64,000 nucleotides of DNA, from positions 124,001-188,000 of the forward strand of contig JBBAUA010000002.1 in assembly GCA_040398465.1 (NCBI GenBank), read 5' to 3'. The translations under genes and the position numbers were made by a program. Each line of letters begins with the position of its first letter. Positions within the stretch are counted from its first letter, which is position 1. Positions 44,536 to 52,917 of the stretch are shown here, one piece after another. The DNA comes from UBA7672 sp040398465. Its GTDB lineage: Bacteria; Pseudomonadota; Alphaproteobacteria; Caulobacterales; Hyphomonadaceae. The notes under the pieces are model-generated. The model was not told the DNA's origin, made no database searches, and was given only the letters and a program-made list of their open reading frames with translations.

Positions 44536-44566
44536 CCGGGCAGACCGGCCAGGGGCGCCGGCGCAT

Positions 44567-45358
44567 ATGGCTGTAACCATCCACCCAACCGCCATCGTGG
44601 AGAAGGGCGCCGAACTCGCCGATGGCGTGGAGATCGGCCCGTTCTGCATCGTGTCGGGCAAGGCGCGGCTGGCGGAGAACGTGCGGCTGGTCTCGCATGT
44701 CTCGATCGCCGGTTCGACCACGGTGGGCGCGCGTACGACGATCTATCCGTTCGCTTCGCTTGGCCATCCGCCGCAGGACAACCGCTACAAGGGCGAGGAC
44801 ACCCAGCTGATCGTGGGAACGGACAACCGCATTCGCGAGTCGTCTGTATTGCATATCGGAACCATCCAGGGGCGCGGGCAGACCGTGGTTGGCGATCGCT
44901 GCCTGCTCATGAATGCCTCGCATGTTGGGCATGACGGCATCGTCGGCAACGGCGTGACCTATGCCACCCACGCAGTTACCGGTGGACTCGCGGTCGTCGA
45001 GGATCTGGTGACCCTCGGGGGCAACTCGGCAGTTCACCAGTTCGGGCGCGTCGGGATGGGCGCGTTCATCGGCGGATGCGCGGCTGTCCTCGGCGATGTG
45101 ATCCCGTTCGGCATGGTGGACAATCAGGGCGCGCTGCACGGGCTGAATATTGTCGGCCTGAAGCGGCGCGGCGCCACGCGCGAGACGATCCATCTTCTGC
45201 GCAATGTCTATCGCGAGCTTTTCCACGGCGCTGGCTTCTTCGAGGATCGGCTGGCGCGGATCACCGAGGAGTCTTCGCATGTGCCGGAGGTGAAGCGAAT
45301 CATCGATTTCATCGCGGCCGGTGAGAAGCGGCCGCTGTGCGTACCGAGACCGAGCTGA
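44567..45358 (+). CDS. lpxA: UDP-N-acetylglucosamine O-acyltransferase
   Basis: This is a 263-residue first enzyme of lipid A synthesis, transferring 3-hydroxyacyl from ACP to UDP-GlcNAc. Hexapeptide repeats fill residues 5-190, and HVGHDG (about residues 120-125) holds the catalytic His. The open frame runs upstream to 44432, but the family start IHPTAIVEKGAEL fixes ATG 44567. The stop overlaps lpxI by one base. Confidence 0.96.
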   Translation: MAVTIHPTAIVEKGAELADGVEIGPFCIVSGKARLAENVRLVSHVSIAGSTTVGARTTIYPFASLGHPPQDNRYKGEDTQLIVGTDNRIRESSVLHIGTIQGRGQTVVGDRCLLMNASHVGHDGIVGNGVTYATHAVTGGLAVVEDLVTLGGNSAVHQFGRVGMGAFIGGCAAVLGDVIPFGMVDNQGALHGLNIVGLKRRGATRETIHLLRNVYRELFHGAGFFEDRLARITEESSHVPEVKRIIDFIAAGEKRPLCVPRPS

Positions 45359-46209
45359 TGTCGGGCGCGCGGCTGGCCATCATTGCCGGGGGCGGCGACC
45401 TACCGCGGCGCGTCGCTGAACATGCGCGGCGCACAGGCCGCAACCCGCTGGTTGTTGGCCTCAAAGGCTTTGTCGACGCCTCGCTGCTGACGGAGTTTGC
45501 CGGCTCCGAGCTTTCTGTTGGCGAGATCGGTCGGCTGATCCAGCTGATGAAGAAGGAAGGCTGCGAGGAGATGGTCTTCGCCGGTTCGCTGAAGCGGCCG
45601 GATTTTTCTTCGCTGAAGCTCGACCTAAAGGGCGTGCAGTCGCTGCCCCGGATTCTTGCCGCGGCGAAGATGGGCGATGATGCGCTGCTTCGGTCCGTGA
45701 TGGATGTGTTTGCGGAGGCCGGGTTTCGCATCGTGGGCGCCGATGACGTGCTGGATGATCTGCGCGTCGGGCCGGGGCCGTTGGGCGCCATCGCGCCGGG
45801 GCCGGACCATTGGTCGGACATCCGGCGCGCGGCGGAGGTCGCGAAGATTTCCGGCTCGCTCGAGATCGGTCAGGGTGCGGTGGTCTGTGACGGGCTCGTC
45901 CTCGCTGTCGAAGCGCAGGAAGGAACGGACCGGATGCTGGCGCGCATACCGGAACTGGTCGAAGAGATACGCGGGACCCCGGAGGCGCGACGCGGCGTGC
46001 TGGTGAAGGCGGCCAAGCCGCAGCAGGAGCGACGCATCGATCTGCCGACCATCGGGCTGGCCACTGTCGCGGGAGCTGTCAAGGCGGGGCTGGCAGGTAT
46101 TGCCGTGGAAGCGGGTGCAGCCCTGGTGGTCGATCGCGAGAAAGTCGCGGCGGCGGCGGATGCTGCGGGGCTGTTCATTGTAGGCTTCACTGCGGCGGAT
46201 ATCGCGTGA
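45358..46209 (+). CDS. lpxI: UDP-2,3-diacylglucosamine pyrophosphatase LpxI
   Basis: This 283-residue enzyme is the alphaproteobacterial alternative to LpxH and releases UMP to give lipid X. The N-terminal IIAGGGDLPRRVAEHAR and the C-terminal KAAKPQQERRIDLPTIG segments are characteristic. ATG 45358 overlaps the lpxA stop; an in-frame GTG 21 bases earlier is less likely. It sits between lpxA and lpxB as expected. Confidence 0.93.
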   Translation: MSGARLAIIAGGGDLPRRVAEHARRTGRNPLVVGLKGFVDASLLTEFAGSELSVGEIGRLIQLMKKEGCEEMVFAGSLKRPDFSSLKLDLKGVQSLPRILAAAKMGDDALLRSVMDVFAEAGFRIVGADDVLDDLRVGPGPLGAIAPGPDHWSDIRRAAEVAKISGSLEIGQGAVVCDGLVLAVEAQEGTDRMLARIPELVEEIRGTPEARRGVLVKAAKPQQERRIDLPTIGLATVAGAVKAGLAGIAVEAGAALVVDREKVAAAADAAGLFIVGFTAADIA

Positions 46210-47348
46210 GCCACGTCTACCTCGTTGCGGCCGAGGATTCCGGCGACGCCATCGGCGCGGACGTTATCGATGCGATGCGTGCGGCCGATCCGGGGGTGCG
46301 GATTTCCGGCATCGGTGGCGAGCGTATGCGCACGAAGGGCGCGGCGGCCGATGTCGACATGTCCGGGCTGGCGGTGCTTGGCCTGATCGAGGGGCTCAAG
46401 GCCTACGGGCGCGTGAAGAAGGCCGTGGAAGATACGGCCGACGCCATCGCAAAGGCCGACCCTGACAGCGTGGTGCTGATCGACAGCTGGGGCTTCATGT
46501 GGCGCGTGGCGCGGGCGCTGAAGCTGCGTGGGGTGCGGGCGAAGCGGATCAAGCTGATCGGACCGCAGGTGTGGGCGACGCGGCCGGGGCGGGCGCGCGT
46601 GCTGGCGCAATGGGTGGACCACCTGCTGTGCATCCATCCGTTCGAGCAGCCCTTCTATGTGGAATGGGGCCTGCCGACGACGGTGATCGGCAACCCGGCG
46701 CTGCATCGTCTGGCAAAGGGCGACAGTGTTGGATTCCGGCAGCGGCATGGCATTCCTCCGGAGGCGCCGGTAATCGGCCTGCTGCCCGGCAGTCGCAATG
46801 CGGAGATGCGGCGTGTGGCGCCGACACTGTTCGAGGCGGTAAAGCGGACGCGTGCCGCTGCGCCGGGCGCGCATGTGGTGTGCATGACGGCGCCCAGTGT
46901 TGCTGCCGAGGTGGAGCGGCAGGCGAAAGAGCAGTCTTATCCCATCGTGCTGGTGCGCGATGAGGCTGAGAAGGCGGATGCGTATGCCGCCATGACCGTT
47001 GCGATTGCGTGCTCGGGCACGGTGACGACGGAACTGGCGGCGCAGGGCGCGGTCGTTGTGACTGGATACAGGCTGGGTTGGATCACCTGGGCGCTGCTGC
47101 GCGGCTTCCTGTTCAAGTCGAAGTACTCTGCGCTGGTGAATGTGGCGGCGGATGCGGAGGTGATCCCCGAGTTCATCCAGACGCGGTTTCGCGCGGACCT
47201 GATTGCGGCGTCGGCGATTGACCGGCTCTCGAAGCCGGGTGTGCTGCGCGCGCAGCAGGAGGCGCAGGCCAAGGCGATTGCGGTGATGAAGGGGACGGGG
47301 CGGCCGGCGGCGGAGATCGCGGCGGAGACGATCCTGCGGTTGTCGTGA
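46206..47348 (+). CDS. lpxB: Lipid-A-disaccharide synthase
   Basis: This 380-residue glycosyltransferase of family GT19 joins lipid X and UDP-diacylglucosamine. It contains AEDSGDAIGADV near the N terminus, IGPQVWATRPGR in the middle, LLPGSRNAEMRR, and the nucleotide-site CSGTVTTELAAQG. GTG start overlaps lpxI by four bases. The gene ends at the bidirectional terminator shared with gltA. Confidence 0.95.
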   Translation: MSHVYLVAAEDSGDAIGADVIDAMRAADPGVRISGIGGERMRTKGAAADVDMSGLAVLGLIEGLKAYGRVKKAVEDTADAIAKADPDSVVLIDSWGFMWRVARALKLRGVRAKRIKLIGPQVWATRPGRARVLAQWVDHLLCIHPFEQPFYVEWGLPTTVIGNPALHRLAKGDSVGFRQRHGIPPEAPVIGLLPGSRNAEMRRVAPTLFEAVKRTRAAAPGAHVVCMTAPSVAAEVERQAKEQSYPIVLVRDEAEKADAYAAMTVAIACSGTVTTELAAQGAVVVTGYRLGWITWALLRGFLFKSKYSALVNVAADAEVIPEFIQTRFRADLIAASAIDRLSKPGVLRAQQEAQAKAIAVMKGTGRPAAEIAAETILRLS

Positions 47349-47367
47349 GTGGCGCGCAATCAAAACG

Positions 47368-47392
47368 GGCGGCTCTTGCGAGCCGCCCTTTC
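47368..47392. terminator. Bidirectional intrinsic terminator between lpxB and gltA
   Basis: GGGCGGCTC (47368-47376) and GAGCCGCCC (47381-47389) form a perfect 9-bp stem with TTGC loop. TTT follows on the plus strand and, read the other way, GTTTTGA follows on the minus strand. It serves convergent lpxB and gltA. Confidence 0.85.
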
Positions 47393-47410
47393 GGTGTCGA
47401 TGTGTCGTGA

Positions 47411-48715
47411 CTAGGAGCGCGCAGACAGCGGGACGTAGTTGCGTTGCGGGGCGCCGGTGTAGATCTGGCGGGGCCGGCCGATACGCTGGGTCTTGTCGGT
47501 GGTCATCTCTTCCCACTGGGCGATCCAGCCCACGGTACGTGCTAGAGCGAACAGAACGGTGAACATCGTCACCGGGAAGCCCATCGCCTTCAGCGTGATG
47601 CCCGAATAGAAGTCGACGTTCGGATAGAGCTTCTTCTCGATGAAGTACTCGTCCGACAGCGCGATGCGCTCGAGTTCCATGGCGACTTCGAGGAGCGGGT
47701 CGTTGATGCCGACTTCCTTGAGGACTTCGCGGCAGGTCTTCTGCATCACCGTCGCACGCGGATCGTAGTTCTTGTAGACGCGGTGGCCGAAGCCCATCAG
47801 GCGGACGCCGTCGACCTTGTTCTTCACCTTGTCGACGTGCTTCCTCACATTGTCGACTGTGCCGATTTCCTGCAGCATGTTGAGCGCCGCTTCGTTGGCG
47901 CCGCCGTGGGCGGGCCCCCAGAGGCAGGCTATGCCGGCGGCGATGCACGCGAACGGGTTGGCGCCCGACGATCCGGCCAGGCGGACGGTCGAGGTTGACG
48001 CGTTCTGCTCGTGATCGGCGTGCAGGATGAAGATGCGGTCCATCGCGCGGGCGAGCACCGGGTTGATCTCGTAGTCCTCGGCCGGAACGGCGAAGCACAT
48101 GCGCAGGAAGTTCGAGGCGTAGTCGTATTCGTTGCGCGGGCTGACGAAGGGTTGGCCGGAGGAATACTTGAAGGCGCGGGCGGCGATGGTCGGCATCTTC
48201 GCGATCATGCGATGCTGGGCGACCTTGCGCTGCACGGGATCATCCACGTTGGTGGAGTCATGGTAGAAGGCGGACAGCGCGCCGACGGCGCCGCACATGA
48301 TCGCCATCGGGTGAGCGTCGCGGCGGAAACCCTCGAAGAAGCGGTCGAACTGGGCGTGCAGCATGGTGTGCCGCGTGATGGTGCGAACGAAGTCCGAGCC
48401 CTCGGTGGCGTTCGGCAGCTCGCCGTGGAGCAGCAGGTAGCAGACTTCGAGGAAGTTGGACTTCTCAGCCAGCTGGTCGATCGGATAGCCGCGGTGCAGC
48501 AGGATGCCGGCGTCGCCGTCGATATAGGTGATCTGGCTCTCGCAGCTGGCCGTCGAGGTGAAGCCGGGGTCCAGCGTGAACATGCCGGTCTGGGCGTGCA
48601 ACTTGCCTATATCGATGACATCGGGGCCGATTGAACCGCTGTAGACTGGCAATTCGACGGTTTTCCCGTTGGCGGTGATGCTAGCCTTGCCGTGGGGTTT
48701 TACCTTGTTTTCCAT
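47411..48715 (-). CDS. gltA: Citrate synthase
   Basis: This 434-residue type II (hexameric) citrate synthase condenses acetyl-CoA and oxaloacetate. Catalytic residues sit in ADHEQNAST (His), GFGHRVYKN (His) and NVDFYSG (Asp). The N-terminal 60-residue beta domain typical of Gram-negative enzymes is present. GAGGAG precedes the ATG on the minus strand. It follows gltX by 36 bases and is likely co-transcribed. Confidence 0.97.
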   Translation of the reverse strand: MENKVKPHGKASITANGKTVELPVYSGSIGPDVIDIGKLHAQTGMFTLDPGFTSTASCESQITYIDGDAGILLHRGYPIDQLAEKSNFLEVCYLLLHGELPNATEGSDFVRTITRHTMLHAQFDRFFEGFRRDAHPMAIMCGAVGALSAFYHDSTNVDDPVQRKVAQHRMIAKMPTIAARAFKYSSGQPFVSPRNEYDYASNFLRMCFAVPAEDYEINPVLARAMDRIFILHADHEQNASTSTVRLAGSSGANPFACIAAGIACLWGPAHGGANEAALNMLQEIGTVDNVRKHVDKVKNKVDGVRLMGFGHRVYKNYDPRATVMQKTCREVLKEVGINDPLLEVAMELERIALSDEYFIEKKLYPNVDFYSGITLKAMGFPVTMFTVLFALARTVGWIAQWEEMTTDKTQRIGRPRQIYTGAPQRNYVPLSARS

Positions 48716-48751
48716 CGAGCGTGTCTCCTCAATATTCAGCGGCGCGCGGGC

Positions 48752-50209
48752 TTACGCCCCGGCATCTGCATGATCCGCGATACGTGCGAAAGCTTCATTA
48801 CGGCCTAGCAAGGCCAGCACAAGGGTAATATCCGGTGAAGGCGACCCAGCGGTAAGCACCGCGCGCAAAACCGGGCCGATTTTTCCCATGCCGATGCCGT
48901 TCTGAGCGCAGAACTGGGCGATTTGGTCCTTGATGGCGGGTTCTGACCAGTCCGTAAGGCTTTCGAGCTGGGGCAACAGGGCGGCCAGCCGGGCCCTGGC
49001 TTCGGCATTGACGTGGTCGGCGGCCTTCCCGGTCAGCTGGATCGGGCGGAGGTCGGTGAGGAAGCGGGCCTGCTCGCCCAGCTGGACCAGGTTGGCGGCG
49101 CGGGTCTTGAGGTGGGGAATGGCGGCGCGGATGCGCTGCTGCGTTGCCTCCGGCAGGGCCTGGACCTCGGAGCGCTGCATCCAGAGGTCGAAGAGGCGCT
49201 GGTCGTCAGCGAGGGCCATGTAGTGCTTGTTGACCGAGTCCAGCTTGGCGAAGTCGAGCCGGGCGGGGGCCTTGTTTAGGCCGTCGAGGTCGAACCACGC
49301 GATCGCCTGCTCATCGGAGATGATCTCGTCGTCGCCATGGGACCAGCCGAGGCGGAGCAAGTAGTTTCGCATGCCCTCGGGCAGGTAACCCAGCCCGTCG
49401 CGGTATTCGTCGACAGCGGTGGCGCCGTGGCGCTTCGACAGCTTCTTGCCGTCTGGCCCGTGGATCAGCGGGATGTGGCTGTAGTCGGGCTGGGGCCAGC
49501 CCATGCCGTGGTAGATCGGCAGCTGGCGGAAGGTGTTGAGGAAGTGATCGTCGCCGCGGATGACATGCGTGACGCCCATGTCGTGATCATCGACCACGAC
49601 CGCGAGCATGTAAGTCGGCGTTCCGTCGGAGCGCAGCAGGATCAGGTCGTCGATGTCGGCGTAGGCGCGCGAGACTGTGCCCTGCACATGATCGGCGACG
49701 GTGAGGTCGCCAGCGTCGGGCATGCGGAGGCGCACGACGGTTGGGGCGCCGGCGGGGAGTGGGCGCGTGGGGTCGCGCCAGGGGGAGCGGAACGGGCGCA
49801 GGAGATCGGCCATGCGCGCTCCATCTGGTTCTGACAGGCTGCCATCAGCGGCCTTCTTCTTCTGGAGCGCTTCTGCTTCGTCGCGGCGGGCCTGAAGCTC
49901 TTCGGCTTTCACTGGGCAGTGATAGGCCGCGCCGCGCTTCACCAGCTCGTGTGCGATCTCGGCGTGGCGGTCGGCGCGGGTGGATTGCAGGAGCGGCGGT
50001 TCGTCGCCGCCGAGGCCGAGCCAGTTGAGGCCGTCGAGGATTGCGTCGACGGCCGCCTGGGTGGAGCGCTCCTTGTCGGTGTCCTCGATCCTGAGCAGGA
50101 ACTTGCCGCCCTTGGCGCGCGCGTACAGCCAAGAAAACAGGGCAGTCCGCGCGCCTCCGATATGGAGGTAGCCGGTGGGCGAGGGGGCGAAGCGGGTGAC
50201 GACCGTCAT
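48752..50209 (-). CDS. gltX: Glutamyl-tRNA synthetase
   Basis: This is a 485-residue class I synthetase. HIGGARTALF (from residue 16) is the HIGH-type motif, and KLSKRHG is the KMSKS-type loop. The all-helical anticodon domain follows. The central zinc-binding Cys set of E. coli GltX is not obvious. Alphaproteobacteria often carry two copies and also use this enzyme for Glu-tRNA-Gln, so substrate breadth cannot be read from one gene. Confidence 0.94.
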   Translation of the reverse strand: MTVVTRFAPSPTGYLHIGGARTALFSWLYARAKGGKFLLRIEDTDKERSTQAAVDAILDGLNWLGLGGDEPPLLQSTRADRHAEIAHELVKRGAAYHCPVKAEELQARRDEAEALQKKKAADGSLSEPDGARMADLLRPFRSPWRDPTRPLPAGAPTVVRLRMPDAGDLTVADHVQGTVSRAYADIDDLILLRSDGTPTYMLAVVVDDHDMGVTHVIRGDDHFLNTFRQLPIYHGMGWPQPDYSHIPLIHGPDGKKLSKRHGATAVDEYRDGLGYLPEGMRNYLLRLGWSHGDDEIISDEQAIAWFDLDGLNKAPARLDFAKLDSVNKHYMALADDQRLFDLWMQRSEVQALPEATQQRIRAAIPHLKTRAANLVQLGEQARFLTDLRPIQLTGKAADHVNAEARARLAALLPQLESLTDWSEPAIKDQIAQFCAQNGIGMGKIGPVLRAVLTAGSPSPDITLVLALLGRNEAFARIADHADAGA

Positions 50210-50368
50210 CGGGTTCCAGCACTGGCGTGGCGTGCGCGTCCGAAGAGCGGAGCGCGCGCCCTGAAGACCACATCCGCTCCTTCGCTGGCAAGCCTTGGCC
50301 CTGAGGCTGAACGCCCCGGCGCGGTGCGGAGAATTTCCGGGTTCCTGAGTGGAGCTATGAATGACTAG

Positions 50369-51203
50369 GTGCTGAGGTGGCCCTTACTGCTGCCTCTGGC
50401 GCTTGGGGCGGCGGCCTACATGACGGCGGCGGATGAGCCCGGCTGGTGGGTGGTAGGCTTGGCGGCTGGGGCGGCTTCGCTGGCGTGGGTTCTGGTCAGG
50501 CGGCGCGGGGCAGGGTTGCTGGCGCTGATGATCGCGTTTCTGGCTTGCGCCGGGATCGGGGCCCCGGCGGGGAAGATACGAACGACACTGGTCGCGGCGC
50601 CGATACTGAAGGAACAGATCGGGCCGGTTCGCGTGGAAGGAATCATCGCGTAGATCGACGCGAGCGAGCGCAGCCGGCGGGTGCGTATTGATGTGCGGGC
50701 GATTGAAGGGCTTGCGCCGTAGCAGACGCCGCGCTTCGTTCGGTTCGGCTTCAAGGGCGAACTTCGGATGGCGCCGGGGCGAGCTGTTGGGTCTCGTGCG
50801 ATCCTGTCTCCGCCGCCGAGGCAGGTCGTGCCGGGCGACCATGAGTTTCACCGCGATACGTGGTTCCAGCAGCTGGGCGGGGTCGGATTCGCGATCGGTG
50901 CTTGCGAGCCCTTGCCGGCGCGGCCGCCTTCGGGAGCAGCGGATGTGGTGGCGGGGGACGGTTGAGATTGCGCCGGGGGCTGCGATGCAGACTGGGGGCT
51001 GTGCGTCGCGTGGGACGCTGGCGATCAGGACGCCGGAGCCCGAGGCGATCGAGATCGATCCGTGCGCGTTTGCCGGGAAGGGCGGCGCGCTGATTGATGC
51101 AACCGCTGATGGGCTTCGGCTGGCGCCTGCCAAGCGGCAGGAGAACCGGATGTGGACGCAGCCGCTTTATGCGCCTGTGCCGAAGGCTGCATCAAGGAAG
51201 TAA
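50369..51203 (+). pseudogene. comEC: comEC/rec2 remnant (DNA-uptake channel), decayed
   Basis: In one frame from 50369 to about 50960 the translation matches the N terminus of ComEC/Rec2. Two membrane helices and an R-T-T-L-V-A-A-P segment lead into a DUF4131-type domain (VRIDVRAIEGLAP, FVRFGFKGELRMAPG, LSPPPRQVVPGD). It is broken by in-frame TAG at 50651 and 50720 and TGA at 50963, and another TAG lies at 50366 just before it. A shift to the next frame gives about 85 residues (to 51203) that resemble the ComEC C terminus (DPCAFAGKGGALIDA and RMW near the end). The central competence domain is gone: 0.8 kb remains of the roughly 2.1 kb expected. comEC next to gltX and lexA is ancestral gene order, supporting identity. 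It cannot make a working uptake channel. Confidence 0.75.
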
Positions 51204-51229
51204 GGAAGATCCGCCGGCCTCGCAGGCAG

Positions 51230-51286
51230 CCCCCTCCGTCAAGCTTCGTGTGCCACCTCCCCCGCCTGCTTCGCAGTCGAGGGAGG
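51230..51286. repeat. Palindromic intergenic element between comEC remnant and lexA
   Basis: CCTCCC (51256-51261) pairs with GGGAGG (51281-51286), enclosing CTGC-TTC-GCAG. A degenerate matching half (CCCCCTCCGTC, 51230-51240) lies upstream. Short C/T-rich stretches of the CCTCCC..TTCGC..GGGAGG type are dispersed in many alphaproteobacterial genomes. Only one copy was noticed here. Confidence 0.4.
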
Positions 51287-51314
51287 ACGCTGCGCCGTCG
51301 AAGGCGGAAGCAGC

Positions 51315-52016
51315 TCAGTGATAGCGGCGTACGAGGGCGACGAGTTTGCCCTGGATCTTGACGTGGTCGGGGCCGAAGATCTGCGTACCGAAGGCGGGGT
51401 TGGCCGCTTCGAGGGCGATGGAACCGCCCTTCTTGCGGAAGCGCTTCAGCGTGGCGGTCTCGTCGTTGATCAGTGCCACGACGATATCGCCCGACTGGGC
51501 CGTTTCGGTCTTCTTGAGGATGACCACGTCGCCATCGAGAATGCCGGCGTTGATCATGCTCTCGCCCTGAACCTCGAGCGCGTAGTGGGTGTCAGGGTCC
51601 AACCCATCGTCAGGAGCGGCGACGCGGCGGGTTTCATGCTCGATGGCGTCGATCGCCGTACCGGCGGCGATGCGGCCCATGACGGGGATCATCGCGCCGC
51701 GCGGCATGGCGGACTTCCGCGAACCATTAGTGGAAGAGGAGGCGCTGCCTTCGACCACGCTGGGGCGGAAGGGCGTGCGGCCGGCCTGCATCGGGATAAC
51801 GCTCTCGGGCAGCTTAAGCACCTCCAGCGCGCGGGCGCGGTGGGCAAGGCGGCGGAGGAAGCCGCGCTCTTCCAGAGCTGTGATGAGGCGGTGGATGCCG
51901 GACTTCGAGGCCAGGTCCAGCGCTTCCTTCATTTCGTCGAAGGAGGGAGATACGCCGGTCTCCTTGATGCGGTCGTTGATGAACAGCAGCAGTTCACGCT
52001 GTTTCTTGGTGAGCAT
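51315..52016 (-). CDS. lexA: SOS response repressor LexA
   Basis: This is a 233-residue repressor with an N-terminal winged helix-turn-helix (about residues 1-65), a Ser/Pro-rich linker, and an S24 peptidase domain. The self-cleavage bond is A118-G119, with catalytic S153 (GESM) and K191 (TATLKRF). Its promoter carries a GTTC-N7-GTTC operator overlapping the -10, so autoregulation is clear. It lies downstream of trpC on the same strand. Confidence 0.96.
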   Translation of the reverse strand: MLTKKQRELLLFINDRIKETGVSPSFDEMKEALDLASKSGIHRLITALEERGFLRRLAHRARALEVLKLPESVIPMQAGRTPFRPSVVEGSASSSTNGSRKSAMPRGAMIPVMGRIAAGTAIDAIEHETRRVAAPDDGLDPDTHYALEVQGESMINAGILDGDVVILKKTETAQSGDIVVALINDETATLKRFRKKGGSIALEAANPAFGTQIFGPDHVKIQGKLVALVRRYH

Positions 52017-52054
52017 AACTGTCCACGAGCCTCTAACTGTTTGAGTCGCAGATA

Positions 52055-52069
52055 GTTCTACTATCGTTC
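52055..52069 (-). promoter_or_regulatory. LexA operator (alphaproteobacterial SOS box)
   Basis: GTTC (52055-52058), seven bases, GTTC (52066-52069), read as GAAC-N7-GAAC on the lexA strand. This matches the direct-repeat SOS box of alphaproteobacteria. It lies 38 bases upstream of the lexA start and covers the predicted -10. Confidence 0.85.
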
Positions 52070-52083
52070 ACGCTTTGGGTCAA
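52055..52083 (-). promoter_or_regulatory. lexA promoter
   Basis: On the minus strand, TTGACC (52083-52078), a 17-base spacer and TAGAAC (52060-52055) form a good housekeeping promoter. Start would be near 52048. The SOS box overlaps the spacer and -10. Confidence 0.7.
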
Positions 52084-52101
52084 TTCGGTCCGGGCGTGTG
52101 G

Positions 52102-52917
52102 TTAACGGGAACCTACCAGCGCGCGGACGGATTCAGCGGCGTTTTCGGCGCGCATCAGGCTTTCGCCGACGAGGAACCCGCGGGCGCCGCAGGCGCGGAG
52201 GCGGGCGATGTCGGCGGGGGTCTTCACGCCGCTCTCCGAGATGAGGATGCGGCCTGAGGCTGGCCAGTCGGGCACCAGGTCGGCGAGGCGTTCGGTGACG
52301 GCGAGGTCTGTCGCCATCCGGCGGAGGTCGCGGTTGTTCACGCCGATGAGGGCTGAGGGCAGGCCGAGGGCGCGGATCAGTTCGGCTTCGTCGTGGGCTT
52401 CGATCAGGACCGACATGCCGTAATGGTCTGCGGCGGCGTGGAGTTCGCGGGCGAGGGTGTCGTCGGCCGCAGACATGATGATCAGGATGGCGTCGGCGCC
52501 GGCGGCGCGGGCTTCGACGATCTGGATCGGGTCGATCATGAAATCCTTGCGGAGCACGGGCAGGTGGATGGCGGCGCGGACGCTGATCATGTCGTCGAGC
52601 GAGCCGCCAAAGCTGGGGCCGTCTGTGAGGACGGAGATGCAGGCGGCGCCGCCGGTCTCGTAGTCGCGGGCGACGGCCACCTGGTCGCGGCCGGGGGAGA
52701 TGTCGCCGGCGGAGGGGCTCTTGCGCTTGACCTCGCAGATGAGGGCGTTGCCGTCGGCCCGGGCGATGCGGAGCAGGGCGTCGGCGAATCCGCGCGGGCG
52801 GTCGGCGGCGTTTGCGTCGGCCTCGAGCGAGGACAGCGAGCGGTTGCGTTTGAGCGCTGCGACTTCGCCGTGCTTGTAGTCGATGATCTTCTGGAGGCGG
52901 TCCGGGAGCTCAGCCAT
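52102..52917 (-). CDS. trpC: Indole-3-glycerol phosphate synthase
   Basis: This 271-residue TIM-barrel enzyme closes the indole ring from CdRP in tryptophan synthesis. The N-terminal family helix (LQKIIDYKHGEVAALK), the catalytic Lys region LICEVKRKSPSAG, and the VLRKDFMID and GVNNRDLRR loops are all in order. It overlaps trpD by eight bases. It is monofunctional, with no PRAI (TrpF) domain fused. Confidence 0.96.
   Translation of the reverse strand: MAELPDRLQKIIDYKHGEVAALKRNRSLSSLEADANAADRPRGFADALLRIARADGNALICEVKRKSPSAGDISPGRDQVAVARDYETGGAACISVLTDGPSFGGSLDDMISVRAAIHLPVLRKDFMIDPIQIVEARAAGADAILIIMSAADDTLARELHAAADHYGMSVLIEAHDEAELIRALGLPSALIGVNNRDLRRMATDLAVTERLADLVPDWPASGRILISESGVKTPADIARLRACGARGFLVGESLMRAENAAESVRALVGSR

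Noticed and set aside
45870..48098. 742-codon minus-strand frame crossing lpxI, lpxB and the end of gltA
   Set aside because: It overlaps three well-supported genes in the wrong frame and has no recognisable domain.
50366..50722. Amber codon recoding in comEC
   Set aside because: TAG ends many intact genes in this window (for example nuoN, dnaE, rseP), and the comEC frame also has a TGA and a missing centre, so decay explains the stops.
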